Origin: Panorpa germanica
Taxonomy: Eukaryota; Arthropoda; Insecta; Mecoptera; Panorpidae
Assembly (NCBI GenBank): GCA_963678705.1
Contig: OY783220.1
Coordinates: forward strand, 12,731,001 to 12,795,000
Length of the DNA: 64,000 nt
Direction: 5' to 3'
Under the pieces are notes generated by a model, which was not told the DNA's origin, searched no databases, and saw only the letters and a program-made list of their open reading frames with translations. Of this stretch, positions 25,000 through 35,774 are shown piece by piece. A program made the translations under genes and the position numbers. Within the stretch, counting starts at the first letter, position 1. The number at the start of each line of letters is the position of its first letter.

Positions 25000-25860
25000 G
25001 TGAAGCGTTATAAATGAAAGTTATTTTTATTTAGCTTATACGTTTCTCTATAAGTACTCATACAAACTATTTTCATACAAATAATTGTTATTGATATTAT
25101 TTTTAACATTCAATTAGTAGCTCAAAACGTAAAATCAGCTTCATTGAAAGCATTTCAATCAAATTGTTTCACAAAAGACTCGAAACTTGTATGTGACAAG
25201 AATGTAGAAAACTCATGTTGTTTATACGGAATTCTGGGCTGTGCTAAACAGTGACTAAGCTTATCCAATAAACAAGAAAACCGATTGAAAAGCACGTTCT
25301 AGAATGATGAACACATAGTTTAGGCTAACACTTGGTTCTAATTTAAAGTTTTAAGTTCCATTAATGGATTGTTTTCTACTAAAACACACGAATTCTATCA
25401 AACTCTTATATATAAAACTTAAACATTGTCAAACAAGATGGAAGCAAGGCGTTTGTGTTGGTATTTGATCAAGAATTTAACAACCGCAAGTTTGGAGAAG
25501 AGTTTACTGGGATCAATAAATAGAGACATGACCTGACACGGTTGGATAATGGATATATTATATTCCTGCATAGTGTATAAATAGACATTTTGATACGGTA
25601 AGTTAGGAAACTGTTCAATGTCTTAATTATTCAGTCTACCACGTGGCCTAGAATACCAGATAGTAGATGAGTCGTGCCAGTAGGGCTGTCGCTGTGTCTG
25701 ATTCTGACGCTGATGCTGACTCCTAGCTGCTGGTTCATTGATTTTTGATAGAGTGAATGTTCAACCAATCAATCGACTGAGAAGAGAGCAATTAAATAAT
25801 AAAAATTATTTTTTTATCAAGATACGTTAGCGAAAATTGTTCTTCTTGAAATGCATTTTA
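25000..25860. other. Intron, no recognisable feature
   Basis: This is AT-rich intron with no gene. The last ~60 bp may belong to the repeat that follows. Confidence 0.5.
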
Positions 25861-26082
25861 AAGTATCATTTCCACTCACTGCTTTAATTTAATTTTGTAT
25901 TGTGTATTTAATTTAAATTGTTTAGCATATGGCAATACGCGTAGTACCATTTTTAATTTAATTTATTTTTTAAGTTTTCTTAGTTTTTTTAAAACCTTAC
26001 AAGGTTCAATGTTTTAAATTAAAAATAATAAATTAAGAAAAACTATACTATATTATAAAATCTAAAATGTGACAATCTGTCA
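25861..26082 (+). repeat. Repeat family H, copy 1
   Basis: This is a ~220 bp AT-rich block with AAGTATCATTTCCACTCACT, CATATGGCAATACGCGTAGT, CCTTACAAGGTTCAA and AAAATGTGAC. The same block occurs inverted at 49429-49659. Class unknown; termini not defined. Confidence 0.75.
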
Positions 26083-27001
26083 AAATGCAGTAAAATTTAA
26101 CGAACATATTCTTGTGTATATAGGACCCTTTACATCAGATTGAACCCACGTAATAATAATTTCGGATGTATCTGCACATTAAAAATATATTTACTTCTAA
26201 AACACCGGCTCTAAAATAATCGCGGCTATAATGTTCGTACTTTAGTACAGCGGTACACAGATGTAAACTATAGTTAAATATTTAGAGGTGTAATAAATTT
26301 AAATAACTTTTGACCCGCTCTTTATATGTGGATTACTATATAACTAAACATTATTATATAATATATATATATATATACTTTACGTTTGCTGTTTATAGTG
26401 AAAGGGTGTGATGTTATAAAACCGCGACGCTAGCGCCACACATGTATGTCGGCGAATTAGTGAATTAGGATTGGATTACCGGAGGGTGGTGATATGTCAA
26501 CAGAACCGTATAACTAATCCCGGTTTCTGTACCGGTATCGTACCGAACGGTACGGTACGGTTCGTCGTACCGCGCGCTTCGGTATGACACATACGTTGTC
26601 CGCTAAGTCAACCGGCAAGGACAAGGTTATAGGCCAATGACATGCCTGATAGTTATTAAACACACATTACAGTTAGATGCAGGCCCGTAGCGAGGGGCGC
26701 AAGGATGGCAAATGTTTTCACTGCCAAAATTAACAGAACTGTTACAGACAGGGTACTATCAGGATCACCTGAGTACAGCCCTGGTTAGGTCATTACGTTT
26801 CGGCGATTGCAGCAACGGTTAAATTAATCCTGATAGAAATTACATTAATGAGATATGAAAAATGCAATCATCATTCGATCAGAATTAATATGCGTTATGT
26901 GTATGTGCAATACTTCAAAAATAAAATGTTTGAAAAATGTGATGACATGCAATTCATATTGGACCAGTGGTATATTTTCTGGGTTTGGATGCTAAATTTA
27001 A
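26083..27001. other. Intron with (AT)n and a GTACCG-rich patch
   Basis: An (AT)n run lies at about 26352-26377. At about 26533-26585 there is a cluster of GTACCG/CGGTAC words forming several overlapping inverted repeats. No gene is seen. Confidence 0.5.
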
Positions 27002-27282
27002 CGCCGGCAGTCACTCTCGCCGAGATCGGGTGTGTACAGTGGCTCTCACCTCGTTTTGGGCTGTCTCAAGTGCTCTCGCCTCGATTCATAACCGGTATTT
27101 TGATACATGTCAAAGGAAACGAGAGACTAGACGCAAGAGTGTACTTTACACCACTCAGTTACTTGTTCTCTCGGCAAATGTATCGCCCGAGTGGTATTGG
27201 GCCTGCGAAAGTCAAGAGTGAACTTGTCCAATCGAGGTTTCGGCATATCGACAATTGTCTCGCCGAGGCTGAACTGCCGGCA
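27002..27282. mobile_element. GC-richer TIR element, possibly PIF/Harbinger MITE
   Basis: The ends are inverted: CGCCGGCAG at 27002 and CTGCCGGCA ending 27282. TCTCGCCGAG lies just inside both. TAA flanks both sides (26999-27001 and 27283-27285), matching the 3-bp TWA duplication of PIF/Harbinger elements. The block is more GC-rich than its surroundings. The open frame over 26848-27285 runs through it and is explained by this composition. Confidence 0.55.
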
Positions 27283-27340
27283 TAAGTGATTACCGTTTAC
27301 TCCGTTCTTAAGCGATGTTTGCTTAAAATATTTTATTTAG

Positions 27341-28038
27341 TTAAGGTTTCAAGTTTTTTTAATATTTTTTATTTATATTATTGTACAACATATTAAGTTT
27401 ATTGTGTAAAAAATTGAAGTCGATTGTAGTAAAATTGTCGGAGATAAAGAGTCTTAAGTCTTCACTTCTCTGGTCTAGTTTCGTGCTACTTTGAACTTTT
27501 AAATGCTTTTTCTTACACATAGCTTTTTCAGATCGGTGCCCTCTCTAACTCAAAATCTACTGGACCGATTCTTTTGAAATTTTGCACACTTTTTCTTTAC
27601 ATAAATGCCAACGTAACATGCCGCTGTCGAGTTTTTTTATTTTTTTATTTTAACGTATTTTAATATAACAAAGTTTCTGATTTTTTTCATGAAAAATAGA
27701 GATTTTGACTTTTAAGTGCTGTAAAAAATTGAAAAATCAATAAAAAAAAAAAACTCGACAGCGTTACCTACAGAAACTTATCAACTAATGAAATCATTTT
27801 GGTTTTTCGAATTCAGAAAATCCAGTGATGAGTTATGAGTGGCACCGCAATGTTACTTTTTTTGTGACGTCTGCGGAAATTCGCTATCAATGCCTCATTT
27901 CTTGACATTTATTTATAAAAACTTCACAAAGTATTCTTCAAATGTCATTTTATCATGTAGTAACTATAGAAATAATTATATATTAACTGTGTCGTCAAAA
28001 GACATTATCGAAAATATGCTTCTTTTTTATCGTTTTGA
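27341..28038 (+). mobile_element. TTAA-type element family B, copy 4
   Basis: This near full-length copy begins TTAAGGTTTCAAG and ends in TTATCGTTTTGAAG. It retains the hairpin module (GCTGTCGAGTTTT, then AACTCGACAGCGTTACC). It forms an inverted pair with the copy at 28806. Confidence 0.86.
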
Positions 28039-28801
28039 AGTATTTCGCCACTTCGTTCGATATATAAAAATCCTGCCATAAACAAATACTTCTCAACCCC
28101 ATTATTGTGCAGTTACTTCCTTTATACATATACTATACTATTTATATTATTACTAAAGTAAATTGTTAAACTTACTTACATTATGCAATAATTGTTTGCA
28201 CTACTGCCATCTGTAGTTTACTCTATGTAGCGGCGGTATTTGTTTCGCGTACACTATAGAGTGTAGCCTCATTTCTGTTAACTACTTTATTAATATTAAT
28301 AAGTACATTACATAATAATACATCGCGTTAGTATTATTAACGTGTTGCAAAGTAAACACATGCATGAAATATACACGTGCATGTGCAACGGGGTAGGAGG
28401 AGATGAAGGGGGTAAGGGAGATGAGCTTAAATGTTTATTGCCATATCTGGGCGTCGATATTAAACACCCAATTAATTAAATGTTGCGGTTTCCCGATGGC
28501 TGAAACACGGGGTTGCAGAAAGGTTGCCAGAGGGTGAGCTATAGGAGGGTGATGTTCGAAATTTACCCATCATGTTATATAAAATTACATAGCCCCAGGC
28601 AGACTCACCGCGAAGTAGAAATGAAGTCCCATTACAGAAATATGTGCAGATCGTATTGTACTTTTCAAAATATATTGCATATTAACAAATTGAACAAAAA
28701 AAAAAAGCAGTGGCATTGGTGGTCAGCTGTGACTATTCAACTTCGAACAGAAAACATGATTGTTACCGTTATTTTACCTAAACAAAACTTAGTCTTTAGT
28801 C
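28039..28801. other. Intron between two inverted family B copies
   Basis: No gene is recognised. It contains a small inverted repeat near 28225-28265 (CTCTATGTAG and CACTATAGAG). The 100-codon frame at 28513-28815 has no motif. Confidence 0.5.
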
Positions 28802-28805
28802 TTAA

Positions 28806-29331
28806 TGAGGGATAAGGTCAAAACTATTAAAAAAAGCATATTTTCGATAATGTTTTTTGATGACACAGTTAATATATAATTATTTATATAACTACTACGT
28901 GATAAAATGACATTTGAAGAATACTTTGTGAAATTTTCATAAATAAATATCAAGAAATGAGGCATTAACAGCGAATCTCCGCAGACGTCACAAAAAAAGG
29001 TAACATTGCGGTGTCACTTATAACTCATCACTGGATTTTCTGAAATCGAAAAACCAAAATGATTTCATTAGTTGATAAGATTCTGCAGATAACCCTGTCA
29101 AGTTTTCTTTTTTTTACTGATTTTTCAATTTTTTACAGCACCTTAAAAGTCAAAATACCGATTTTTAATGAAAAAAATCAGAAACTTTGTTATTTTAAAA
29201 TACGTTGAAATTAAAAAATTAAAAGAAAATCGACAGCGTTACCTCGACACTTACGTAAAGAAAGAGTGTACAAAAGAATCGGTCCAGTAGATTTTGAGCT
29301 AGAGAGGGCAAGTTGAAACCTAACCCCTCCC
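28806..29331 (-). mobile_element. TTAA-type element family B, copy 5, with TTAA on both sides
   Basis: TTAA at 28802-28805 and 29332-29335 flank the element, which starts TGAGGGATAAGGTC and ends GAAACCTAACCCCTCCC. The inverted termini plus the TTAA duplication point to a TTAA-specific transposase such as piggyBac. About 180 bp near the right end is deleted (AGAGGGCA joins AGTTGAAACC). The hairpin module is retained. Confidence 0.88.
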
Positions 29332-29335
29332 TTAA

Positions 29336-30207
29336 GGGGGGTCTTCCCTTAACCTTTTTTTTAAGATTTTTATAATACTTAAAAGAGTTTTGTTAAGAAC
29401 TGTTATGATTAAGTTATGAAAAATAGGTCACAAAATAATTTATATTAGGTAACATTGTGTACATAACTTGATGCTGTGTATATATATCTATCTAACAGTC
29501 AATCTTTTAAACACAAAATGAAGCAATTCTTATGCTACAAAATGTCACACCTTCCAGCAAACTGTCCATTTATTTGCTTGAATACCCAAAAATGTTCAAG
29601 AATATATAATACATTTATACCAAATCGATAGCTGTGTCTGTCATTCGTGTACGACTTTCTGTGTCATTTCATCTTGTCTCATCTCATCTCATCCAGCATC
29701 TCTTCTCGTACGACGGTATTTAGGTTACACTTTACACTGTGAATCCCTTCATAAACCATCACGACCCGTGGCCAAGTTGGCATGCCTTTGCCTATCACGA
29801 GAATCGTGATGTATACCCTATCCCCCCTGCCCCACCCCACCCCACAACACTCTTCTCTAAAGCCTCGATCTGTGTCCAGATGAGCTTTGAACATATGAAA
29901 GGGATAACGCAAAGTCTAAGCTACATTGAGATATTGACATGTAACAGGTTCTGTAATATTTCTTCTATCTTCTTGTTCTACCGCTACTGCTACTGGTCTG
30001 ACGTGAGAAGTGAGAAGCAAAGCGGTTGTACGATATGTATTAAATAAGATTTGTCCAAGAATATGGAAGATCAACAGATCTCAGAAAGTAAATAAGGCCA
30101 GTTTCAAGAATACCCATCACGGTCAATATATCAGAAATTAAACTTCAAACATATGTACACTCAAATGTAAAGAAATAAATATACTTTATGAGCAATATGC
30201 ATTACTA
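29336..30207. other. Intron, no recognisable feature
   Basis: No gene is seen. A C-rich patch lies at about 29820-29850 (CCCCTGCCCCACCCCACCCC). Confidence 0.5.
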
Positions 30208-30770
30208 GATTACTAGAACCTCAAATGTTCAATTATTTTTTAATAACTCCTTATATGTTAGGAGATATTAACAATTAAAAAAGTCATTTTGTCTCTTTAA
30301 TTATTAAAGAAATTCAACGTTGTCCCATTCCAAATGCATGTGACATCACAACTGCTGCCAACCTTACAGCTTATAAATCTCTGCTATATATATATCAAAA
30401 TATCAAATATTATTTACAGCTATTTCAAGGAACAATAAGATTCCAATATTATGTCTGCCTTAGCAGGGTTAAATACAATAAAAACTTATTATTCTTTGAC
30501 TTGACTTGATTATTTCGACTACCAACAGGTATAAAACATTACCACAGCACTGACCTACTCAACAAATAACTGACGTTAAAATGCGTTTCACGTTATACAA
30601 ATATGGCCGACCATTTCTAGCGCTAAAACTACAATTCAAATTTTTAGTTGATATATCTTCGTCATCATTTAGATATATAATAAAATAGACACGCCAATAC
30701 TCATTTATTAATATCAATTTCAATCAACAATTTAAAAATCGACCACTAAAAAATGAGGACACAAGCCCAA
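30208..30770 (-). mobile_element. Family C element, copy 2
   Basis: This is a reverse-orientation copy. It starts within CTAGAACCTCAAATGTTC and ends ATGAGGACACAAGCCCA, the family terminus. The outer left bases are lost. Confidence 0.83.
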
Positions 30771-31499
30771 GGAAACGACAAAGTTAAATTGTAAATATCA
30801 GGCAGTAACATAATCATGCATTATCTGGCTCAAGATCTGCAAAGCCAAGATATTTAATGAAAATCCAAGCAGAACTGGACGACATATATAACTCTCTCTT
30901 TATCTCTTTACACGCTGTGAAACTGTATGTAAAATATCAAAAACATGTGTCAATTTCTGTAGCAGTGGTAGATAACAATTATGGTTTTCTAAAATCTTAA
31001 ACTAAAACTAAAAGATAACGATTACTTTTCAGATAAAATACAAATAATGATTCGTTATAATAAAATATAAACACTAATTTATAAACATTCCATTTCTATT
31101 CTTTAAACTAAAATTTATTATTGCGCAACAATAAAATTCTTGACAACATGTACATCCGCTAAATTAATTTAATTTAAATTATAATAAAAATAAAGTGCGT
31201 GTACATTTTCTTTAATCATATTTTATCGTATTGCTTTGACTCATTTATAAAACACTCTTTTAAAATATTTTTTATATTGTTATAGTTTTAAATAAAAGTC
31301 ATTAATTCAGTGTACTTCTAAATGTAAACAAAACAAAGCGTGCACCTGCACGCTTAAGCTAAAAATTATTTCCTGACCGCTGATTGGTTGACATCTTTTC
31401 TAGGAGTAGTGGGGGGCTTATTACAGCTTAAACTTGTTCAGACTTGCAACATTTAGCAAATAATATGTATGTTAAATAATATATTTTAAAATATTATTT
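30771..31499. other. Intron upstream of a candidate alternative exon
   Basis: No gene or repeat family is seen. A near-perfect palindrome AAGCGTGCA/CC/TGCACGCTT lies at 31336-31355, and an inverted CCAAT box (GATTGG) at about 31382-31387. Both could be promoter parts for the candidate exon that follows. Confidence 0.45.
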
Positions 31500-31645
31500 A
31501 GTTGTGCGTCGTGTGTATAGTGAACGGTCGTCTTTTTATCGCGCGCGTTGTGTTAATTGTAATATTTATAATTTTAGTGTAGTGATAGTGTTAATTAGAC
31601 TATGAATTTATAGTGGATAGTACATTCGATGGGGCACATAGAGAT
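31500..31645 (+). other. Candidate alternative first exon with strong donor
   Basis: A locally GC-richer start (GTCGTGTG, ATCGCGCGCG) is followed by leader-like sequence. ATG at 31629 opens MGHIE and two bases of the next codon, then GTAAGT at 31646 gives an excellent splice donor. A 4-codon uORF precedes it at 31602-31613. A minimal first exon like this could start a dystrophin isoform. No transcript evidence is available and the coding part is only 17 nt. Confidence 0.3.
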
Positions 31646-33286
31646 GTAAGTTATTTTTTCTGATATTACATTTATTGTTATATAATTTGCATACGAGCTG
31701 TTGGTAATGTTTTGAGGTTATGTACGTTTTTAGTAGTGAATCTTTACCACTTTACTTGTCATTGCTGCATACCGTTGTATTGGCGCAAATGTAAACGTCT
31801 TTATATGTTTCTTGACTTATATTGAATACACAGATTATGTTAAGACAGTTTTCGGCTCTGAAATTCTGCTTATTGTAACAATTCATACGCAGTTATTGTT
31901 TTGGTTGTGTTATATTCGTGTTATGTTTTACCTCCCTGGATCTATAACGAATCCCAGTTCAGTCATCTACCCTCTGGACTCATGTCATGCTAAGTAGAAG
32001 GTTTCGCAGAAGCCCATTCTAACTCCAACCGGACCTCCTTTCAATATTGAATGGATACATGCAAACATGTATACATGAACGACTGACTACATGCTGTACA
32101 AAACATACTCTTTAACAGAACATCGCTCCGTGTACAAGTATATTGGATAGTTAAATTCTATTCAAATTATTATGTGTGAACAACCATGAAATAGGGTCGG
32201 AGGATTATACTTGAGAAATTCTATTTAATGATTATAATAATCTTTTGCCTTTTGTCATAATATTACTCGTGTTATAATAGCAAGGTATTATAAATCTAAT
32301 TAGCGGTTTGAAAGTAGGTTTGTTATGCGGTGTCTATTATTGAACTATTAGTAAAATATACTTTATTAGTGAATTAAGCAATGTCACTCTTAATTAATTT
32401 AAAACATTTTTATATATGTAGAATTTATAAATAATTGTGAAAAGTGAAATAATGTTTTTGTTTATTCTTGTTCTTCGCAAATACTATTATTAAAGTAATA
32501 TTACTAAGCTACTATTAAAATAACATCTATTTCATGAGTTTTAGACGGTATTAGTAACTACAACTAAAACTTATACAATTCAAATTAAATGTAAACAAAG
32601 GGCGACCATTTACAAATGTACATAGAGTCAAGTACAGCTGCACTCGATGTGTCTATTTCGTTGGAGATTATTTCCGTACCCAGTACATACTTGAGTATGT
32701 GGGGGAGGAGGGGGGTCAGCGGGCCCCAGGGTACTGAAGCACTGGTCTTATTAACACATACCATAGAACAGACCTCTGTGGCGGGGGCGGGGGTCGTGCA
32801 CAACAAACTACTTTCGACTGCAAGTAATTGCTTAATTGAGACATTTTACTTATAACAATTGTGTACATCTCACGCTAGAACATCTCGCTGATGCTGATGC
32901 TGGATTAACCTTAATATCCACTACCGTAATTGCTATGTGATTTTATTTCTTTGAGTATAAGTACTTATACCGTCTTCGTGGGCGAGTGGGAGTGGGAGGG
33001 GGTACACTCTAGATCTGCTACATAACAGAATTTTTTATTAAGTGGTACCTTACCTGTTTCGAGCCAAATAAAAAAGAATTTTCGGGATTAAGTTCTTAGA
33101 AATTTGTGAAGATTTTTCTTCAAAGATTGTCTTTTTTTATTAAAGAATATTTTCTTTATCTTATCTTTCTTTTAATCGATATTCGATATACAATTATATT
33201 TCGATATGCAATTTTACATACACTTATTTTTACATTTTTTTTGGTGTTACAAATGAACAAGCCCATCTCAATTATATCGTCTTTTA
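31646..33286. other. Intron, no recognisable feature
   Basis: This is AT-rich. It includes a G-rich patch at about 32698-32730 (GTGGGGGAGGAGGGGGG) but no gene. Confidence 0.5.
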
Positions 33287-33504
33287 TATAGTTCAAATTA
33301 CGAGAGTTCGGCGGTGATTCATGCTTAAAACAAGTTGTGGGGTATAAACTGCCGATATAACTAAAAAGCACTGACTCATTTATTTTTCTATAATGTATAT
33401 AGAAACAAATAAGATAAAATTCATTATGGTATTATATATTTATACCGCTCTTATAACCTCTTATAAGTATAAGTCGCCGTCGAATTATCGTGATTTGGAC
33501 TATA
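33287..33504 (+). mobile_element. MITE family A, copy 3
   Basis: This is a 218 bp copy with TATAGTTCAAATTACGAGAG at the left and an inverted, slightly drifted right end GATTTGGACTATA. It lies about 450 bp upstream of the GC-rich leader of the large exon. Confidence 0.88.
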
Positions 33505-33959
33505 ACAAATAAATTCAACGTTAATTTATAAAAAAGAAGTTTCATAAATTTAATTATTAATCAATTATTTTAAAGTAGACATTGTTAACCCACAATTAAA
33601 AATGAAAAAGTTGTTTTCCTCGTGTTCAAAAAGCTAGCAAAATAATAGATCTATGACAATTTAATACTATACAACAATTAGATATTGTTATATATAGGTC
33701 ACTATCACCGTTAAGATTTACTGCTAATCATAATTTGAATTTATTTATAACTTGATTGGAGTCTGGAGCATGTAATAGTTCTAGACGTAGTATGCTTGCC
33801 TTGCCCAAGGAGGTACATTTCAATGTTTATATTTTTTATACAAGTAAGATGCCATCTCGTAAACTGTACGTCCATGCAATCCGTTTTCTTTGACTCCTAG
33901 TGTTTAGAGTTTAGAGTCACTCAATGTTGTACTATGGGTACAGCCACAGTGAGGCATCT
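33505..33959. other. AT-rich flank before the internal promoter region
   Basis: No feature is recognised. Composition shifts sharply to GC-richer from about 33960. Confidence 0.45.
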
Positions 33960-34361
33960 ATACGGTGAGGCTCGGGGCTGGAGTTCGCGCGCCTCTGGGC
34001 CGCGCATATCATGGTCTACCCCCGTCCTCACCCCGTGTGCCTGTACTCCTCGTACAGCCGTCGTTTTCCAGCGTCCTCTGCACTCCAGTCTCAAAGCGAC
34101 GCGCTCCTGTTAGAGTTCTGGACACACAGCCTGCGGTCCATCAGTCTTGTTTAACTCTTTCGAGTGCTCGCGTGTTAAAACGATTGTAGAGTTGAACTTG
34201 TGGCTCGCGGGCGCTAGCGAGGCGGGTAACTCAAATATAAATATAAACAAAAATCGAGTGAATATTTTTTATTCAGTGCTTAAAAAAACTTGTTCAAAAA
34301 ATAATGCATTTACGGAGTAGTGGACTGTGATGCCATCAGTGTGGTTCTGTGGGAAACCCCA
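33960..34361 (+). promoter_or_regulatory. Putative internal promoter and 5' leader with uORFs
   Basis: A GC-rich block (33960-34230) in an AT-rich intron directly precedes the large coding exon. It contains CATCAGTC near 34140 and TTCAGTGC near 34273, both compatible with an arthropod TCAGT initiator. There is no pyrimidine tract plus AG before 34362 that would make a good splice acceptor, so a transcription start here is more likely than an internal exon. Two uORFs are present: 34304-34330 (8 codons) and 34330-34395, whose ATG overlaps the first stop in TGATG. The exact start site cannot be placed. Confidence 0.5.
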
Positions 34362-35774
34362 ATGGGCGAACAGGCCGCAATACCAACAACTTTGATAAAC
34401 GGGCCCCAACAAAAACCTAATTCGTTGCAATTAAATACATCGCCATTTTATCGAAACGTCAACGGGAGACTTAGTCTGAATGATCGTCATTTACAACATA
34501 ACCGGAGCAGGTCAAACAGTACCTCGCCATTACCAGGGCCCGTGGCCGGTGGGCCCCAACATTGGGAGACCAACGGCCCGGGTCCCGGCCAAATATCGTC
34601 TTCCGCACCACGTAGGCCACACAGTATCGCCGTCCCCTCCGCCAGTCCCTCTCCATCCCCCTCACATGCAGTCACAACACAATCAGGGGGGCCAAGTCCA
34701 GGTTCCTTTCCGTTCTACACCCCTCCTGCCCCACTCACAGCAGCAGGTCAAGGTCGCTCTGTACCACCCATGGGGACTCAACGCCGTCCTCATAGCATTG
34801 CCTCATCACCATCACCAGGTCAACTCGCACCATCGTGGAACCCTTGTGCTCCCCAACCATCACCAAGGAGGCCCCACAGTGTGGCCACAACACCATTGGG
34901 ACCTACGACACCCAATGGTCTACCCTTGGTGGGGGGTGCCACCTCACCTCGCAATGGCACCTGGAGTACACAATCCTTGCAACGGAACGCAAGCCAACGA
35001 CCACACAGTATCGCAACGACACCCATACATTCCAACGGGCATGGGAACATCAATGGGAACGGGAACAGCTTCGTCAACGGGAACGGGAACGGGAACGGTC
35101 CACTACCTTGGTCGGTTCCAAACTGCATCCCCTTGCATCAGCCAGTGGCAAGGAGACCCCTCAATATCTCAACTTCGTCAACGCTTCCACCAGGCTCAAC
35201 AAACAACCCTTCTGTGATGGCCCCAGGAAACTCCAACACCTGGGGCAACTACTCAACGCCCCAAAGAAGACCCCACAGTATTGCATCCGTGCCAAATCAC
35301 ACCCCTACCACTGCAGCTCTAAGTCCATCTGATTCTGGATACAGATCCCTTCCCTCTTCCGCCAGTGACTACCAAATCTTAAAATCTCCATCTAACAACA
35401 ATGTGAATCCCATAAATCCCGAATTCCAACATCTTCCTTCTAACAGTGCCACTCGAAGACTCTCTTTGCCAAATTCCGCGCAAACTCTACTGAGAACAGC
35501 GACCCCTAGACCCAGTCCTACGTTTCACGGGGTTCCTTTTCGACCCTTCACCTGTGGACTCTCTCCTAACGGCACCCCGTTGTTTCTGGGGTGCACACAT
35601 CCCGTGCAACACAGTCCTGCTACTACCCCCAGCAAGACGGCCTCTTCCACCCCCAGCACCATCAGGGAGGCCCTCCAACATCTCTTGCAACAGCCTAGAA
35701 ATGGCTTCAACATTATGGACGACAAAGTGTCGCTGTTCATCGACATTTTGGATTCTCAGGAACGCTTTTCTCAG
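34362..35774 (+). CDS. Large Ser/Pro/Asn-rich first exon, probable short dystrophin isoform
   Basis: This coding exon of 471 codons starts at the first in-frame ATG (MGEQAAIPTTL). The frame is open a little further up (stop TAA at 34302), but no ATG lies there. It ends CAG/GTTTTT in phase 0, the same phase in which the dystrophin rod exon at 4470 ends, so either could splice to the same downstream exon. The protein is low-complexity and disordered. RRPHSIA or near variants occur at residues 84-90, 141-147, 169-175, 212-218 and 302-308, a decayed one at 264-270, and RRLSLP at 365-370. An NG-rich run lies at 225-246. The last 20 residues (MDDKVSLFIDILDSQERFSQ) look helical and conserved. Insect Dys has internal promoters for short isoforms (Dp205, Dp186, Dp117), which fits strand, place and phase. 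Still, I do not recognise the sequence itself, so a separate nested gene remains possible. The overlapping frames on both strands are shadows. Confidence 0.75.

Noticed and set aside
26848..27285. 145-codon ORF
   Set aside because: Most of it lies in a TIR-bounded GC-richer element; no protein motif.
34320..34361. GTG at 34320 as the start of the large exon's protein
   Set aside because: Eukaryotic initiation at GTG is unlikely; the first in-frame ATG is 34362, and the frame upstream is only open for about 19 codons.
34480..35332. Long overlapping ORFs of 245 and 165 codons and minus-strand ORFs in the large exon
   Set aside because: They are in other frames of a GC-richer, repetitive coding exon and lack the splice-consistent end and motif structure; treated as shadows.
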